Source: Sandaracinus amylolyticus
Lineage (GTDB): Bacteria > Myxococcota_A > Polyangia > Polyangiales > Sandaracinaceae
Assembly: GCF_000737325.1 (NCBI RefSeq)
Contig: NZ_CP011125.1
Span: forward strand, 1,550,001-1,614,000
Reading direction: 5' to 3'
DNA length: 64,000 nt
Shown: piece by piece, positions 35,741-44,636 of the stretch
Numbering within the stretch: position 1 is the stretch's first letter
Layout of the letters: each line of letters begins with the position of its first letter
The notes under the pieces: generated by a model
What the model was told of the DNA's origin: nothing
The model's input: only the letters and a program-made list of their open reading frames with translations
Databases searched by the model: none
Translations under genes and position numbers: made by a program

Positions 35741-35812
35741 AGGTCCGGACAAGAGAACGCGCGAGGGGGGTGACCTTGTGAAGAGGTAACCCTCGTGCAG
35801 CGGCCCGGACCT
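35741..35812 (-). ncRNA. Second structured RNA, Y-stem-like hairpin
   Basis: A 72-nt hairpin on the minus strand right after rsr: AGGTCCGG pairs perfectly with CCGGACCT at its ends, then CGAGGG with CCCTCG. The apical GGTTACC pairs with GGTCACC (one mismatch) around TCTTCACAA. GGUCCG near the 5' end recalls the Ro60-binding lower stem of Y RNAs. A run TTCCGTTCTTTTT follows. It is either the Ro60-binding stem of one larger RNA with the tRNA-like element, a separate second Y RNA, or an elaborate terminator for rsr. Confidence 0.6.
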
Positions 35813-35825
35813 CCCGGATGTGTGA

Positions 35826-37478
35826 TCAAGAGCGGACGCCGTTCCCCTGGAGGAACGCAGCGAGGATCGCCGGCGCGGCCGCGTCGAACCCGACGACGTC
35901 GAGCATGCCCGGGTCGTTCGGATCCGCGATCGTGAACTTCGTCGCGGTCATGCCGGTGACGACGAGCTTCGCGGGGATGCCCGTCTTCGCACGATACGCC
36001 GCGAGCGCCTGGTGCGGATGGATGCTGCCGAACCAGGTCTCGTTGTCGGTGTAGACGCAGAACGCGTCGACGCGAAGATTGCGCTCCGTCGCGTGGAGCA
36101 TCGGAATCGCGCAATCCGTCGCGCTGAACGGGAGTCGGCTCGTCTTCTCCACCACGTCGTGCAGGCGCATGCGCGCCGTCACGTCGAGCGGAACGAAACG
36201 ATCCGAGAACGCCATGATCTGGTAGTCGCGCTCGGTGCGCGCCGTGATCAGCGCCATCGCCGCCGCGGCCTCGCGAGGCGTGAGGGGCGAGCCCGCGAGC
36301 TGGCCCATCGACATCGAGCCCGAGACGTCGAGCGCGAGCATCAGCGTCTTGCCCGTGGGCTCGACGTTGACGAACGCGAGATCGAACGCCGCGTCGAGCG
36401 CGTCGACGATCGTCGACACCGGCGTCCACACGAGCGAGCCGCGGAGACCGTGGCCCGACGCGTAGGTGCGCAGCGCGATGAGCAGGTCCATCGGGTGCAC
36501 GCGCGACTTGCGGATCGCATCGCGATCCCCGAGACGCGCGACGATGCGCGACGTCGCCGCCGAGCCCGGCGCGACGAGGCCGTTCGCCGTCATGCGCGCG
36601 AGGCTGCGGAGCATCGCGTGCAGCGGCATGCGCGGCAGCAGCGCCTCCCAGACCTCGGGACGTGCGAGATAGATCGAGGGGATCATCTCGTGCGTGAGCC
36701 CGTGCTCCGTGATCAGCGCCGCGACGTCGCGCGACGAGAGGTCCTGCGCACGAACGCGCGCGAAGCCCTCGACGAGGCGCGGCATCGCGCCCGCGTCGAC
36801 CGCGGGGTAGGTCGTGGTCGCGTCCGCGCGCTTCACCTCGCGCGGACCGAGCGCGCCCTCACCTGCGACCGCCCAGCGCAGGAGCGCATGCGTCGCAGGA
36901 TCCTTCGCCTTCGGGTGCGCGAGACGGAGCACGTCGCGGTGCGAGACACCGTCGCGCTGCGCGTACTTCGCGAGCTGGTACGCGAGCTCGTCGGGCGCCT
37001 TCGCCACGTACCACGCCGCGATCGCCTTGCGGAGCGCGCGGCCCCAGCCACGCAGCGCCTGCACCTCGCGCACGAAGCGGAAGAGGTGCGTGCCGGTGCG
37101 GCAGACGCGCGGCATCGCAGCGAGCGCACGCGCGCGCACCGACGGCACCGCGTGCGACGCGGCGAGCGCGAGCGCGAAGATCGCGGGGTCGTTCTTGGGC
37201 GCGCGGCCCGACTCGCTGATCGCGACGATCGTGTCGACCGTGCGCGCACCATCGACACCGAGGCAGCGGACGAGCGCGCTCGCGTTCTCGATCGTCAGCG
37301 CACGCTCGGTCGCGTAGTACGAGCCGCCCTCGCTGCCGAGGATCAGGAAGCGCTCGAGGCGCGCGAAGTCGTCCAGCGCGAACGTGAAGCCGCCCGCCGA
37401 ATTGCGGACCTGACGCGCGTCGGCGCGCTCGCTCTGCGGCGTCGCGTGTGGCGTGAGGTGGCGGGCATAGCTCGACAT
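35826..37478 (-). CDS. rsr: Ro60 ortholog Rsr (TROVE + vWA domain RNA-binding protein)
   Basis: A 550-aa protein starting at ATG 37478 with GGAGG five to six bases before. The N-terminus SSYARHLTPHATPQSERADARQVRNSAGGFTFALDDFARLERFLILGSEGGSYYA is the classic TROVE start. HEAT-like helices form the ring to about residue 370. The vWA domain follows with MIDAS DVSGS at 384-388, a Thr in LTPREAAAAMAL, and VYTDNETW. Ro60 binds Y RNAs on its outer face and single-stranded RNA ends in its central hole, acting in RNA quality control; in Deinococcus and Salmonella it works with PNPase. Y-type RNA candidates lie immediately downstream. Confidence 0.95.
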   Translation of the reverse strand: MSSYARHLTPHATPQSERADARQVRNSAGGFTFALDDFARLERFLILGSEGGSYYATERALTIENASALVRCLGVDGARTVDTIVAISESGRAPKNDPAIFALALAASHAVPSVRARALAAMPRVCRTGTHLFRFVREVQALRGWGRALRKAIAAWYVAKAPDELAYQLAKYAQRDGVSHRDVLRLAHPKAKDPATHALLRWAVAGEGALGPREVKRADATTTYPAVDAGAMPRLVEGFARVRAQDLSSRDVAALITEHGLTHEMIPSIYLARPEVWEALLPRMPLHAMLRSLARMTANGLVAPGSAATSRIVARLGDRDAIRKSRVHPMDLLIALRTYASGHGLRGSLVWTPVSTIVDALDAAFDLAFVNVEPTGKTLMLALDVSGSMSMGQLAGSPLTPREAAAAMALITARTERDYQIMAFSDRFVPLDVTARMRLHDVVEKTSRLPFSATDCAIPMLHATERNLRVDAFCVYTDNETWFGSIHPHQALAAYRAKTGIPAKLVVTGMTATKFTIADPNDPGMLDVVGFDAAAPAILAAFLQGNGVRS

Positions 37479-37688
37479 GACGACCTCCGTTCGGCCCGCG
37501 CCGCGGCGTCGGGCGGGCGGCCCCTGAGCAGCGCGCGTGCCGCGGCACGAACGTGCGGATGTCGGCTGAATTCGCGGAATCTGTCGCTTCGCGCCTATCC
37601 AGGAATATCAGCTGCCGATACGGCTGGAGAGTGCCAGTCGGCGCCGGTGGTTTGGGCTCGCCGATCGGGAGCTACAGAGATCCTCATC

Positions 37689-38960
37689 GTGTCGATCGAT
37701 CCCTGGATCCTCGTCGTCGTGCTCGGAGCGACCACGCTGCTCCTCGGCTGGGCGCTGTGGTCGATCAAGCTCGAGCTGCACACGCGATGGTGCGAGGTGG
37801 GGCCGCTGCGGCGCGGCGAGCGCTTCCACGAGATGATCGCGACGCTCTCGCTGAGCAGCCTCACGCACGGCAACGACCTGCGGATCCTGCAGAACGGCGA
37901 CGCATACTTCGCGTCGCTGCTCGCCGACATCCGCGCGGCGCGCTCGTCGGTCCACTTCGAGACGTTCCTCTGGAAGACGGGCGAGTGCAGCGGTGCGCTC
38001 GTCGACGCGCTCTGCGAGCGCGCGCGCGCCGGCATCCCGGTGCGCGTCCTGCTCGACGGCATCGGCGGGAAGATCACGCGCGAGGAGCGGCAGCGCATCG
38101 AGGCCTCGGGCGCGACGCTCGTCTTCTACAACCACGCGCGGTTCCGGAACCTCGGCACGTACAACACGCGCGATCACCGCAAGCTCGCGGTGATCGACGG
38201 TTGCATCGGGTACGTCGGCGGGCACTGCATCACCGACGACTGGCTCGGCGACGCGCAGGACCGCGCGCACTTCCGCGACACCAGCGCGCGCGTCGAAGGA
38301 CCGATCGTGACGCAGCTCCAGGGCGTGTTCTCGGACAACTGGACCGAGGCCGCGGGCGAGCTGCTCGTCGGAGAGGAGCTCTTCCCCGCCCCGCGCGCGT
38401 CGGGCCCCGTGACCGCGCACCTCTCGTATCTCAGCCTCGCGCGGCGCACCTCGTCACTGAAGGTCCTGCACCACCTCGCGATCGAGTCCGCCGAGCGCGA
38501 GATCCTGATCCAGAACCCCTACTTCCTGCCCTTCGGCGGCGCGCGCGACGCGCTCTGTCGCGCGCGGAAGCGCGGCGTGCGAGTGCGAGTGATGGTCCCC
38601 TCGCGCGAGGCGACCGACGCGAAGATCGTCAGTCACGCGACGCGCCACGCGCTGCGTCCGCTGCTCGAGTGCGGCATCGAGATCTACCTCTACGACCGCA
38701 CGCTGCTGCACCAGAAGGTGTTCGTGATCGACGGCGTGTGGGCGGGCATCGGCTCGACGAACTTCGACGATCGATCGATGGACATCAACGAAGAGGTCAC
38801 GCTCAGCGTGTTCGACGAGGGCGTCGCGCAGGAGCTCACCGCCGCGTTCGAGGCGGATCTCGCGCACGCGCGCCTGCTCGGGCTCGAGGAGTGGCGCTCG
38901 CGCAGCTTCGTCGAGAAGGCGACCGACTGGCTCGCTTGGACGGCGCGCGCGCAGCTCTGA
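37689..38960 (+). CDS. Phospholipase D/cardiolipin synthase-like enzyme
   Basis: A 423-aa protein from GTG 37689 with one N-terminal membrane helix (WILVVVLGATTLLLGWALW). Two HKD motifs are complete: H163-x-K165-x4-D170 in DHRKLAVIDG and H341-x-K343-x4-D348 in LHQKVFVIDG. The spacing and the GGHCITDDWLG and GSTNFDDRSM blocks match bacterial cardiolipin synthases (ClsA/ClsB type). The gene is divergent from rsr across 210 bp. The ribosome-binding site is weak, so the start is moderately sure. Confidence 0.88.
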   Translation: MSIDPWILVVVLGATTLLLGWALWSIKLELHTRWCEVGPLRRGERFHEMIATLSLSSLTHGNDLRILQNGDAYFASLLADIRAARSSVHFETFLWKTGECSGALVDALCERARAGIPVRVLLDGIGGKITREERQRIEASGATLVFYNHARFRNLGTYNTRDHRKLAVIDGCIGYVGGHCITDDWLGDAQDRAHFRDTSARVEGPIVTQLQGVFSDNWTEAAGELLVGEELFPAPRASGPVTAHLSYLSLARRTSSLKVLHHLAIESAEREILIQNPYFLPFGGARDALCRARKRGVRVRVMVPSREATDAKIVSHATRHALRPLLECGIEIYLYDRTLLHQKVFVIDGVWAGIGSTNFDDRSMDINEEVTLSVFDEGVAQELTAAFEADLAHARLLGLEEWRSRSFVEKATDWLAWTARAQL

Positions 38961-39037
38961 TCGCGCGGCGCGCGTGATGCACTCGTCGTCCCGCCCGCGC
39001 TCGTCGTCGAGACGACGCGCAGAAAGGAACGACAGGC

Positions 39038-40249
39038 ATGCGAGCCCTCGTCTATCACGGGGTCGGCGACATCCGCCTCGACAACGTGCCCGAGCCCCGG
39101 ATCGAGCAGCCGACCGATGCGATCGTGCGCCTCACCGCGTCCGCGATCTGCGGCACGGATCTCCACTTCGTGCGCGGCACGTTCTCCGGGATGCGACCGG
39201 GCACGATCCTCGGGCACGAGGGCGTCGGCGTGGTCGAGGAGCTCGGGGACGAGGTGCGCAACCTCGACGTCGGCGATCGCGTGGTGATCGCGTCGACGAT
39301 CGCGTGCGGCAACTGCGCGTACTGTCGCGCGGGATATTACGGGCAGTGCGATCAGGCGAACCCGGCGGGCAAGCGCGCCGGCACGGCGTTCTTCGGAGGG
39401 CCCGAAGGCGCCGGCGGCTTTCACGGCCTGCAGGCGGAGAAGGCGAGAGTGCCGTTCGCGAACGTCGGGCTCGTGAAGCTGCCGGACGAGGTCTCGGACG
39501 AACAGGCGATCATGCTCTCGGACATCTTCCCGACCGGCTACTTCGCGGCGGACCTCGCGGCGATCCACGCGGGGAGCACGGTCGCGGTGTTCGGCTGTGG
39601 CCCGGTCGGGCAGTTCGTGATCGCGAGCGCGAAGCTGCTCGGCGCGGGGCGGATCATCGCCGTCGACGGCAACGAGGATCGGCTCGCGATGGCGCGGCGT
39701 CAGGGCGCGGAGGTGGTCAGCTTCGAGCGCGAGGATCCCGTCGAGACGATCCTGACGCTGACCGGCGGCATCGGGGTCGATCGTGCGATCGACGCGGTGG
39801 GCGTCGACGCGGTGCACGCGCACCACGGGCCCGCGGCGAAGCGCGCGAAGAAGCACGCGCGAGAGGACGCGGGTGACGTGCAGAAGGTCGCGCCGGTGCA
39901 TCGCGACGAAGCGCCGTTCCTGCCCGGCGACGCGCCCGCACAGGCGCTCTCGTGGGCCGTGGAGGCGCTCGCGAAGGCGGGGACGCTGGTGATCGTGGGC
40001 GTCTATCCGCCTGCGATGGAGCACTTCCCGATCGGCCAGGCGATGAACAAGAACCTGACGATCCGGATGGGCAACTGCAACCATCGGAAGTACATCCCGC
40101 AGCTCGTCGACCTCGTGCGCTCGAAGGCGGTCGATCCCGTCGAGATCCTCACGAAGGTCGAGCCGCTTCACGACGTGAAGAAGGCGTACGAGGCGTTCGA
40201 CGCGCGCAAGCCGGGGTGGCTGAAGGTCGCGCTCAATCCGAGCGCGTGA
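39038..40249 (+). CDS. Zinc-dependent alcohol dehydrogenase (MDR), formaldehyde-dehydrogenase-like
   Basis: A 403-aa medium-chain dehydrogenase. Catalytic zinc ligands are Cys38 (AICGTDLH) and His60-Glu61 (GHEGVG). The structural zinc has Cys90, 93, 96 and 104. The Rossmann motif FGCGPVGQF lies near residue 194. Between the Rossmann strands and the C-terminal catalytic part is a roughly 45-residue insertion, HHGPAAKRAKKHARED plus VQKVAPVHRDEAPFLPGD, of the kind seen in glutathione-independent formaldehyde dehydrogenase-like proteins. The substrate is not fixed by the sequence. AAAGGAA precedes the start by about ten bases. Confidence 0.9.
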   Translation: MRALVYHGVGDIRLDNVPEPRIEQPTDAIVRLTASAICGTDLHFVRGTFSGMRPGTILGHEGVGVVEELGDEVRNLDVGDRVVIASTIACGNCAYCRAGYYGQCDQANPAGKRAGTAFFGGPEGAGGFHGLQAEKARVPFANVGLVKLPDEVSDEQAIMLSDIFPTGYFAADLAAIHAGSTVAVFGCGPVGQFVIASAKLLGAGRIIAVDGNEDRLAMARRQGAEVVSFEREDPVETILTLTGGIGVDRAIDAVGVDAVHAHHGPAAKRAKKHAREDAGDVQKVAPVHRDEAPFLPGDAPAQALSWAVEALAKAGTLVIVGVYPPAMEHFPIGQAMNKNLTIRMGNCNHRKYIPQLVDLVRSKAVDPVEILTKVEPLHDVKKAYEAFDARKPGWLKVALNPSA

Positions 40250-40257
40250 GCGAGCAC

Positions 40258-40301
40258 GTCAGTCGGCGACTGGCACGCTCCAGTTTCCGACTGGCATCCT
40301 C
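40258..40301. repeat. Two GACTGGCA repeats between convergent genes
   Basis: GACTGGCACGCTC (40268-40280) and GACTGGCATCCTC (40289-40301) are 21 bp apart. The first is also the right arm of CAGTCG-G-CGACTG. The element fills the gap between the dehydrogenase stop and the convergent PilZ-like gene, and recurs at 37632, 41078-41094 and 48049-48081. Confidence 0.6.
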
Positions 40302-40302
40302 G

Positions 40303-40947
40303 TCAGGCCGGCGACGCCCAGCGCGACTGCTGGCGCGAGAGCTCGTGGACGCCACGCTCGCTCTTCACGACGACCATCGCGACGTCCTGCCAGCGCTCGA
40401 AGAGCTCGTCCTCGAACACGCGCAGCGCGACGTGCGAGCCGGGGCGCAGATCGATCCACGCGTGCACGACCGCGCGCTCGTCCTCGAGCGTCGTCGCGAC
40501 GCCCTCGAGCTCGCCGTTGACGAGGATCAACGACACCGGCACTCCGTCGAGCGGCATCGTGCGATCGGGCGTCGGCGCGAAGGGATCGATGCGCCCGTCG
40601 ACGCGATAGCCACGGCGCCGCACCGCGAGCCGGCCGTCGGGCTCGGGGCTCGGGACGAGCCTCCGCAGCGCGACGAGATCACGCGGCCGCAGGCTGCAGA
40701 GCTGCAGCGCGAGCGCGCCGTTGCGATCCTGCCAGCGCGCGATGCCGTCGAGCTGCAGCTCGCCGAAGCACGTCGACGGAATGCGCAGGTGCACCGGCTC
40801 GCCGAGCGCGGGAGTCAGCGCGGTGCGCACCAGCACGTAGCTGGGCCCACACCGCTCGATGCGGCCATAAGCGCGCTCGTTGCCCGCGCTGAGAATGGCA
40901 GTGCGCGGCTCCGCAGGAGCTGGAGGAAGGGTGGTTCGCGTTCCCAT
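40303..40947 (-). CDS. PilZ-like domain protein
   Basis: A 214-aa soluble protein from ATG 40947 (MGTRTTLPPAP). YVLVRTALTPALGEPVHLRI followed by GELQLDGIARWQDRNGALALQLCSLRPRDLVALRRLV matches the second half of PilZ domains. A second beta-rich stretch (PVSLILVNGELEGVATTLED ... HVALRVFEDELFERWQDVAMVVVK) could be a repeat of the fold. The RxxxR c-di-GMP motif is not clear, so nucleotide binding is doubtful. Confidence 0.5.
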   Translation of the reverse strand: MGTRTTLPPAPAEPRTAILSAGNERAYGRIERCGPSYVLVRTALTPALGEPVHLRIPSTCFGELQLDGIARWQDRNGALALQLCSLRPRDLVALRRLVPSPEPDGRLAVRRRGYRVDGRIDPFAPTPDRTMPLDGVPVSLILVNGELEGVATTLEDERAVVHAWIDLRPGSHVALRVFEDELFERWQDVAMVVVKSERGVHELSRQQSRWASPA

Positions 40948-41077
40948 CGCGCCTCGTGGCTTGCGCGTCCTCGTGGGGGACGAGCAGCGTCGACGGCTGG
41001 GTAGCACTTCGTGCCGTCCGAGGCGAGGACAAGAGTTGTGCAGCGCGATTGGATCAGACGCGCTGCGCCGTGTCGGT

Positions 41078-41094
41078 CCAGTCGCGCCGACTGG
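41078..41094. terminator. Hairpin after the DUF1552 gene
   Basis: CCAGTCG-CGC-CGACTGG is a perfect 7-bp stem four bases beyond the stop codon of the DUF1552 gene. There is no U-run; it is a member of the GACTGGCA hairpin family seen at other gene ends here. Confidence 0.5.
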
Positions 41095-41097
41095 CAC

Positions 41098-42639
41098 TCA
41101 GACCAGGCCGCTCACGCCTGCGGTGAGCGCGGGATCGGCGCACGTGCCGTAGTGCTCGAGGTCCTCGCCGAACGCGTTCGCGACGGCGACGAGGATCGGA
41201 TTGTGGGAGGTGCGGCTCGCGCCGATCGGCGCTTCGCCGATCTGCGCGGTGCGGCCGGGCGCGACCACGCGACGGCCCATCGTGATCGCGCCGTTCGCGC
41301 CGCCGGCGAGCACGATGGGCACGTGCATCGTGCTGTGCCCGGCGCCGTGCCCGCCCTCGTTGCCGACGAGGATGAGCGTGCTGTCGAGCGCGTCCGCGGC
41401 GCGCAGGCGCTGCATGAGGCGCGCGACCTTGCCGAAGTAGTAGCGGTTCATGCACGCGACCGCGCGCTGCACCTCGAGGCGCGTCGAGCCCGAGACGTGC
41501 GCGATGGAGTCGTGGAAGTTGGCGGGGATGAGGTAGTCGGTGCCGGTCGCGGCGAGCTCCTCGGGCAGCGGTGTCTCGCCGTCGGGGTTCAGCCCCGCGA
41601 CCATCTGGGGCGACGTGCCTTCTCCCGCGGTGTTGCCGAGCACGATCGTGGCGAAGCGCGTGAGATCGCAGATCAGCATCTGCGCGAGGAGCTCGATCTG
41701 CAGGTCGGTGATCAGGTCGAAGTACGGCCCGCCGCCGTTCGGGCCGTTCGACACGACGTAGTCGTCGGCGGGATTCGGATTGCCACGCTCCGCGCGACGC
41801 GTCGGAATGCTGCACATGCCCGCGATCACCGGATCCGAGAGGCGACGCTCCATGTCGCGGATCACGGTGAGGTGTTGGTCGAGCTTCTGCCGTTCTTCTC
41901 CGGCGAGCCGTGAATTCAGGCGCTGGATGTCACCTGCGACGAAGTCGAGCACGCTCGCTCCCACACGCCGGCGTCGCTCGGCCGCGGCGCGCGCGGCCTC
42001 GTCGTCGGGGATGACGAGCGACGCGAAGTAGCGATCCCAGATCGCCTCGGGGCTGGTCATCCGCGCGAGCGGCGCGCCGCCCGCGCCGTATGCGATGCAG
42101 CTCGACGACATCAGGGGGGCGAAGTCGATCTCGGTGCAGAGCTCGACCGAGCGGAAGCGCGTCTCTCCGCCGTGCCGCGCCGCGAGGTATTGATCGAGCG
42201 ACTCGTTCTGGAGGTGCCAGTCGGTGCCGTCCCCGCCGGTCGCCGAGCTGCCGGTGAGGAAGAGGCCGAGCGCGCCGTGCATCGGGACGTGGAGGTCCTC
42301 ACCGCTCGGACCGAGCTCGCCGACGCCGTAGTCGAACCCGTCGAACACGATGATGTCGTCGCGGAAGCTCGAGCCGTAGGTGGCGGCGTCGTCGAACGGG
42401 CGCAGGCACGAGTCCGCATACGAGATGTCGAACGTCGTGTCGGTCTCGCCTGCGCGGCGCGCATAGAACGTCTGCGACGTCGCGTGGAACATGCCGACGC
42501 CGACGAGCTTCTGCGGAAGCGTGCCAGTCTGCGCGCGCACCACGCCGTTCTCGAGCATCTTGTAGAAGGGCAGGGCAGCCGCGGCGACTCCGACGGTCTT
42601 CAGGAACGCTCGACGGGTCCGATTGACACGCTCGCTCAC
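41098..42639 (-). CDS. DUF1552 protein with Tat-type signal
   Basis: A 513-aa protein whose GTG start overlaps the upstream DUF1592 stop (GTGA). The N-terminus NRTRRAFLKTVGVAAAALPF has the twin-arginine RRAFLK signal. DUF1552 marks are GVGMFHATSQTFY, CSIPTRRAE near residue 275, NPNPADDYVVSNGPNGGGPYFD, and GNEGGHGAGHSTMHVPIVLAGG. The fold resembles the alkaline-phosphatase/sulfatase group (DUF1501/1552), with His/Asp clusters that may bind metal. These genes nearly always pair with DUF1592 genes in myxobacteria and planctomycetes; function unproven, exported. Confidence 0.9.
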   Translation of the reverse strand: MSERVNRTRRAFLKTVGVAAAALPFYKMLENGVVRAQTGTLPQKLVGVGMFHATSQTFYARRAGETDTTFDISYADSCLRPFDDAATYGSSFRDDIIVFDGFDYGVGELGPSGEDLHVPMHGALGLFLTGSSATGGDGTDWHLQNESLDQYLAARHGGETRFRSVELCTEIDFAPLMSSSCIAYGAGGAPLARMTSPEAIWDRYFASLVIPDDEAARAAAERRRRVGASVLDFVAGDIQRLNSRLAGEERQKLDQHLTVIRDMERRLSDPVIAGMCSIPTRRAERGNPNPADDYVVSNGPNGGGPYFDLITDLQIELLAQMLICDLTRFATIVLGNTAGEGTSPQMVAGLNPDGETPLPEELAATGTDYLIPANFHDSIAHVSGSTRLEVQRAVACMNRYYFGKVARLMQRLRAADALDSTLILVGNEGGHGAGHSTMHVPIVLAGGANGAITMGRRVVAPGRTAQIGEAPIGASRTSHNPILVAVANAFGEDLEHYGTCADPALTAGVSGLV

Positions 42640-44270
42640 GGCACTGCCCTCCTCTGCACGAAGAGCTCGCTGCGCACGAGCTCGATCCAGATCTCGATCA
42701 GGCTCGAGCGACGCTCGTCGGGCATGCGGCCCCACGCGGCGAGGAACGACGCCTCGAGCGCCTGCGACGAGCGCGCCGACGCGAAGCGGAAGAGGTTGCG
42801 CGCGAAGCACGCGTGCGCTTGCGGGCTCTCCGCGAGCCTCGCGACGAGCTCGCCGCCGTCGGCGAACGGGCCATTGACGTCGGTGCCCACGAGCTCGCCC
42901 GACGAGTCCACGGGCGTGCCGTTCTCCTCCGCGCGGAACGCGCCGAGCTGATCGAAGTCCTCGAACGCGAAGCCGAGCGGATCGATCATCGAGTGACAGC
43001 TCGCGCACACCGCGTTCGTCGAGTGCTGCGAGAAGCGCTCGCGCGTGGTGCGCGCGGGAGGCGGCGTCATCATCGCCTGCTCCGCGATGTCGCCGGTCGG
43101 CGCGGGCACGTCGAGGCAGAGGATGCGGCGCAGGATCGTGACGCCGCGCTTCACCGGCGAGCTCTCGTCGCGCGCGGCGTGCGTCGCGAGGAACGATGCC
43201 TGACCGAGCAGGCCACGGCGCGGCGTGCCGTCGAGCGCGACGCGCGACCACTCGTCGCTCGTGACCTCGAGGCCGTAGAAGTCGCGCAGCGTTCCGTTCG
43301 CGAGCGTGAAGTCGGCGGCGATCAGCGACTCGAAGGTTCCGTCGCCCGCGAAGACGACGTCCTCGACGAAGCGGCGCGTCTCTTCTTCCATCAGTGGACG
43401 GAGCGACTGGAAGTCGTGCGTCTCGGAGTCGCGCGCGACGTAGTGGAGCGTGTCGAGGCCGAGCCACTCCTGGACGAAGCGCACCACCTGCGCGCGGGCG
43501 CGCGGGTGCTCGTCGAGGAGACGACGTGCCTGGGCCTCGCGCTGATCGGGCGTGCGCAGCGCGTCCGCGGCGGCGGCCTCGAGCAGCGCGGCGTCGGGCG
43601 GCGAGGCGGTGAGGAAGTACGAGAGCGCCGACGCGGTCTCGTACCCGTCGAGCGTGCGATCGACGTCGTCACCGGCGCCGATCTGCGGGACGTAGAGGAA
43701 CGACGCGGACTGCAGGATGGCTTGCAGCACCGCGGAGACGCCCTCTTCGTAGGTGCCGCCGTTCGTCGACGCGAGCGTGAAGATCGCGAGGAGCCCTTCG
43801 ATCTCGAGCTCGGTCGCCGGCCGGCGGAACGCGCGCGTCGCGAGGCTCGTCACGAACGTGCGTGGGCAGTCGGCGGCGCTGTGATCGCACGGCACGACGG
43901 TCGTGAGGTGCTCGGTCACCGCGATCGTCGCGATCTCCTCGGCGGCGGTGCGCAGCTGCTCGCCGAGCGTCGCGTCGACGCGCAGCGCGGCGCTCGCGGT
44001 GTAGCCCGCGATGCGCGCGTCGCCGGCGAAGTCGTCGGAGGCGCTCGTCTCGAACCCGAGCAGGTCGGTGACCGAGTGGTCGTACTCGTGGCGCGCGAGT
44101 CGGCGCACCGAGGACGGCTGGATCGAGAGCTCGGCGGGATCGCGAGGATCCCGCGAGCCGCGTGGGCCCGCGGGACCGGCGCCGAGCTCGCCCTGGCAGC
44201 CGAGCAGGGCGAGCACGACGAGCGGCGCCGCGCACGAAGAACGACGATGCGGTGGTCGAGGACGACGCAT
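42636..44270 (-). CDS. DUF1592-type heme lipoprotein
   Basis: A 544-aa exported lipoprotein (lipobox ALLGCQG). The domain order is DUF1587 (RLARHEYDHSVTDLLGF), DUF1595 (FVTSLATRAFRRPATELEIEGLL), DUF1592 (ALSYFLTASPPDAALLEAAA ... DFTLANGTLRDFYGL), DUF1588 (RRGLLGQASFLATHA ... CASCHSMIDPLGFAFEDFD) and DUF1585 at the end. CASCH is a c-type heme site. It is translationally coupled to the DUF1552 gene. Planctomycete relatives are called cytochrome-c-domain proteins and are thought to degrade polymers; this is not shown. Confidence 0.92.
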   Translation of the reverse strand: MRRPRPPHRRSSCAAPLVVLALLGCQGELGAGPAGPRGSRDPRDPAELSIQPSSVRRLARHEYDHSVTDLLGFETSASDDFAGDARIAGYTASAALRVDATLGEQLRTAAEEIATIAVTEHLTTVVPCDHSAADCPRTFVTSLATRAFRRPATELEIEGLLAIFTLASTNGGTYEEGVSAVLQAILQSASFLYVPQIGAGDDVDRTLDGYETASALSYFLTASPPDAALLEAAAADALRTPDQREAQARRLLDEHPRARAQVVRFVQEWLGLDTLHYVARDSETHDFQSLRPLMEEETRRFVEDVVFAGDGTFESLIAADFTLANGTLRDFYGLEVTSDEWSRVALDGTPRRGLLGQASFLATHAARDESSPVKRGVTILRRILCLDVPAPTGDIAEQAMMTPPPARTTRERFSQHSTNAVCASCHSMIDPLGFAFEDFDQLGAFRAEENGTPVDSSGELVGTDVNGPFADGGELVARLAESPQAHACFARNLFRFASARSSQALEASFLAAWGRMPDERRSSLIEIWIELVRSELFVQRRAVP

Positions 44271-44468
44271 GTGCCGCGCGGATGAGCAGCGCGTGTGCCA
44301 TGCGAGAATTGCTCGGAAATCGCGTTGAATTGCGCGAAGGATCGATGCTTGGCGGGGTGTTGCCGGCCAGGGCCGGGGGATCGAGACCGCTGTGCGCAGG
44401 AGCGCGTCGATGTCGAGCCGCTCGTGGAGGAGCTCGACGTGAGCGCTGCTCGCGCGAGCCCATCTCGC

Positions 44469-44576
44469 TCAGCGCTCGGCGGCGGGGATCGGGATCACGC
44501 AGCAACACCCGTTGGTCACCGGCGCGAGGACGCCGACGACGAAGGCGAGCACCACGACGGCGACGAGCGTGCGCAT
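44469..44576 (-). CDS. Small hydrophobic Cys-rich peptide
   Basis: A 35-aa open frame: one hydrophobic helix after MRT, then VTNGCCCVIPIPAAER. It has the shape of a tiny lipoprotein or membrane peptide (Cys triplet after the helix) and normal codon use. No family recognised and no strong ribosome-binding site. It might be spurious. Confidence 0.35.
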   Translation of the reverse strand: MRTLVAVVVLAFVVGVLAPVTNGCCCVIPIPAAER

Positions 44577-44636
44577 GCGCCTCGTGCATAGGCACGCCCC
44601 CGTTGCGTTCCCGACGGCGCGCCCCATGTGCCTCGG

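Noticed and set aside
40268-40301. Sigma-54 promoters (TGGCAC cores)
   Set aside because: The downstream TTGC element is missing in both copies, and the site lies between convergent gene ends.
44300-44468. Possible small gene or sigma-54 promoter (TGGCGGGGTGTTGCCGG)
   Set aside because: The -24/-12 spacing and bases do not match, and no coding pattern is seen.
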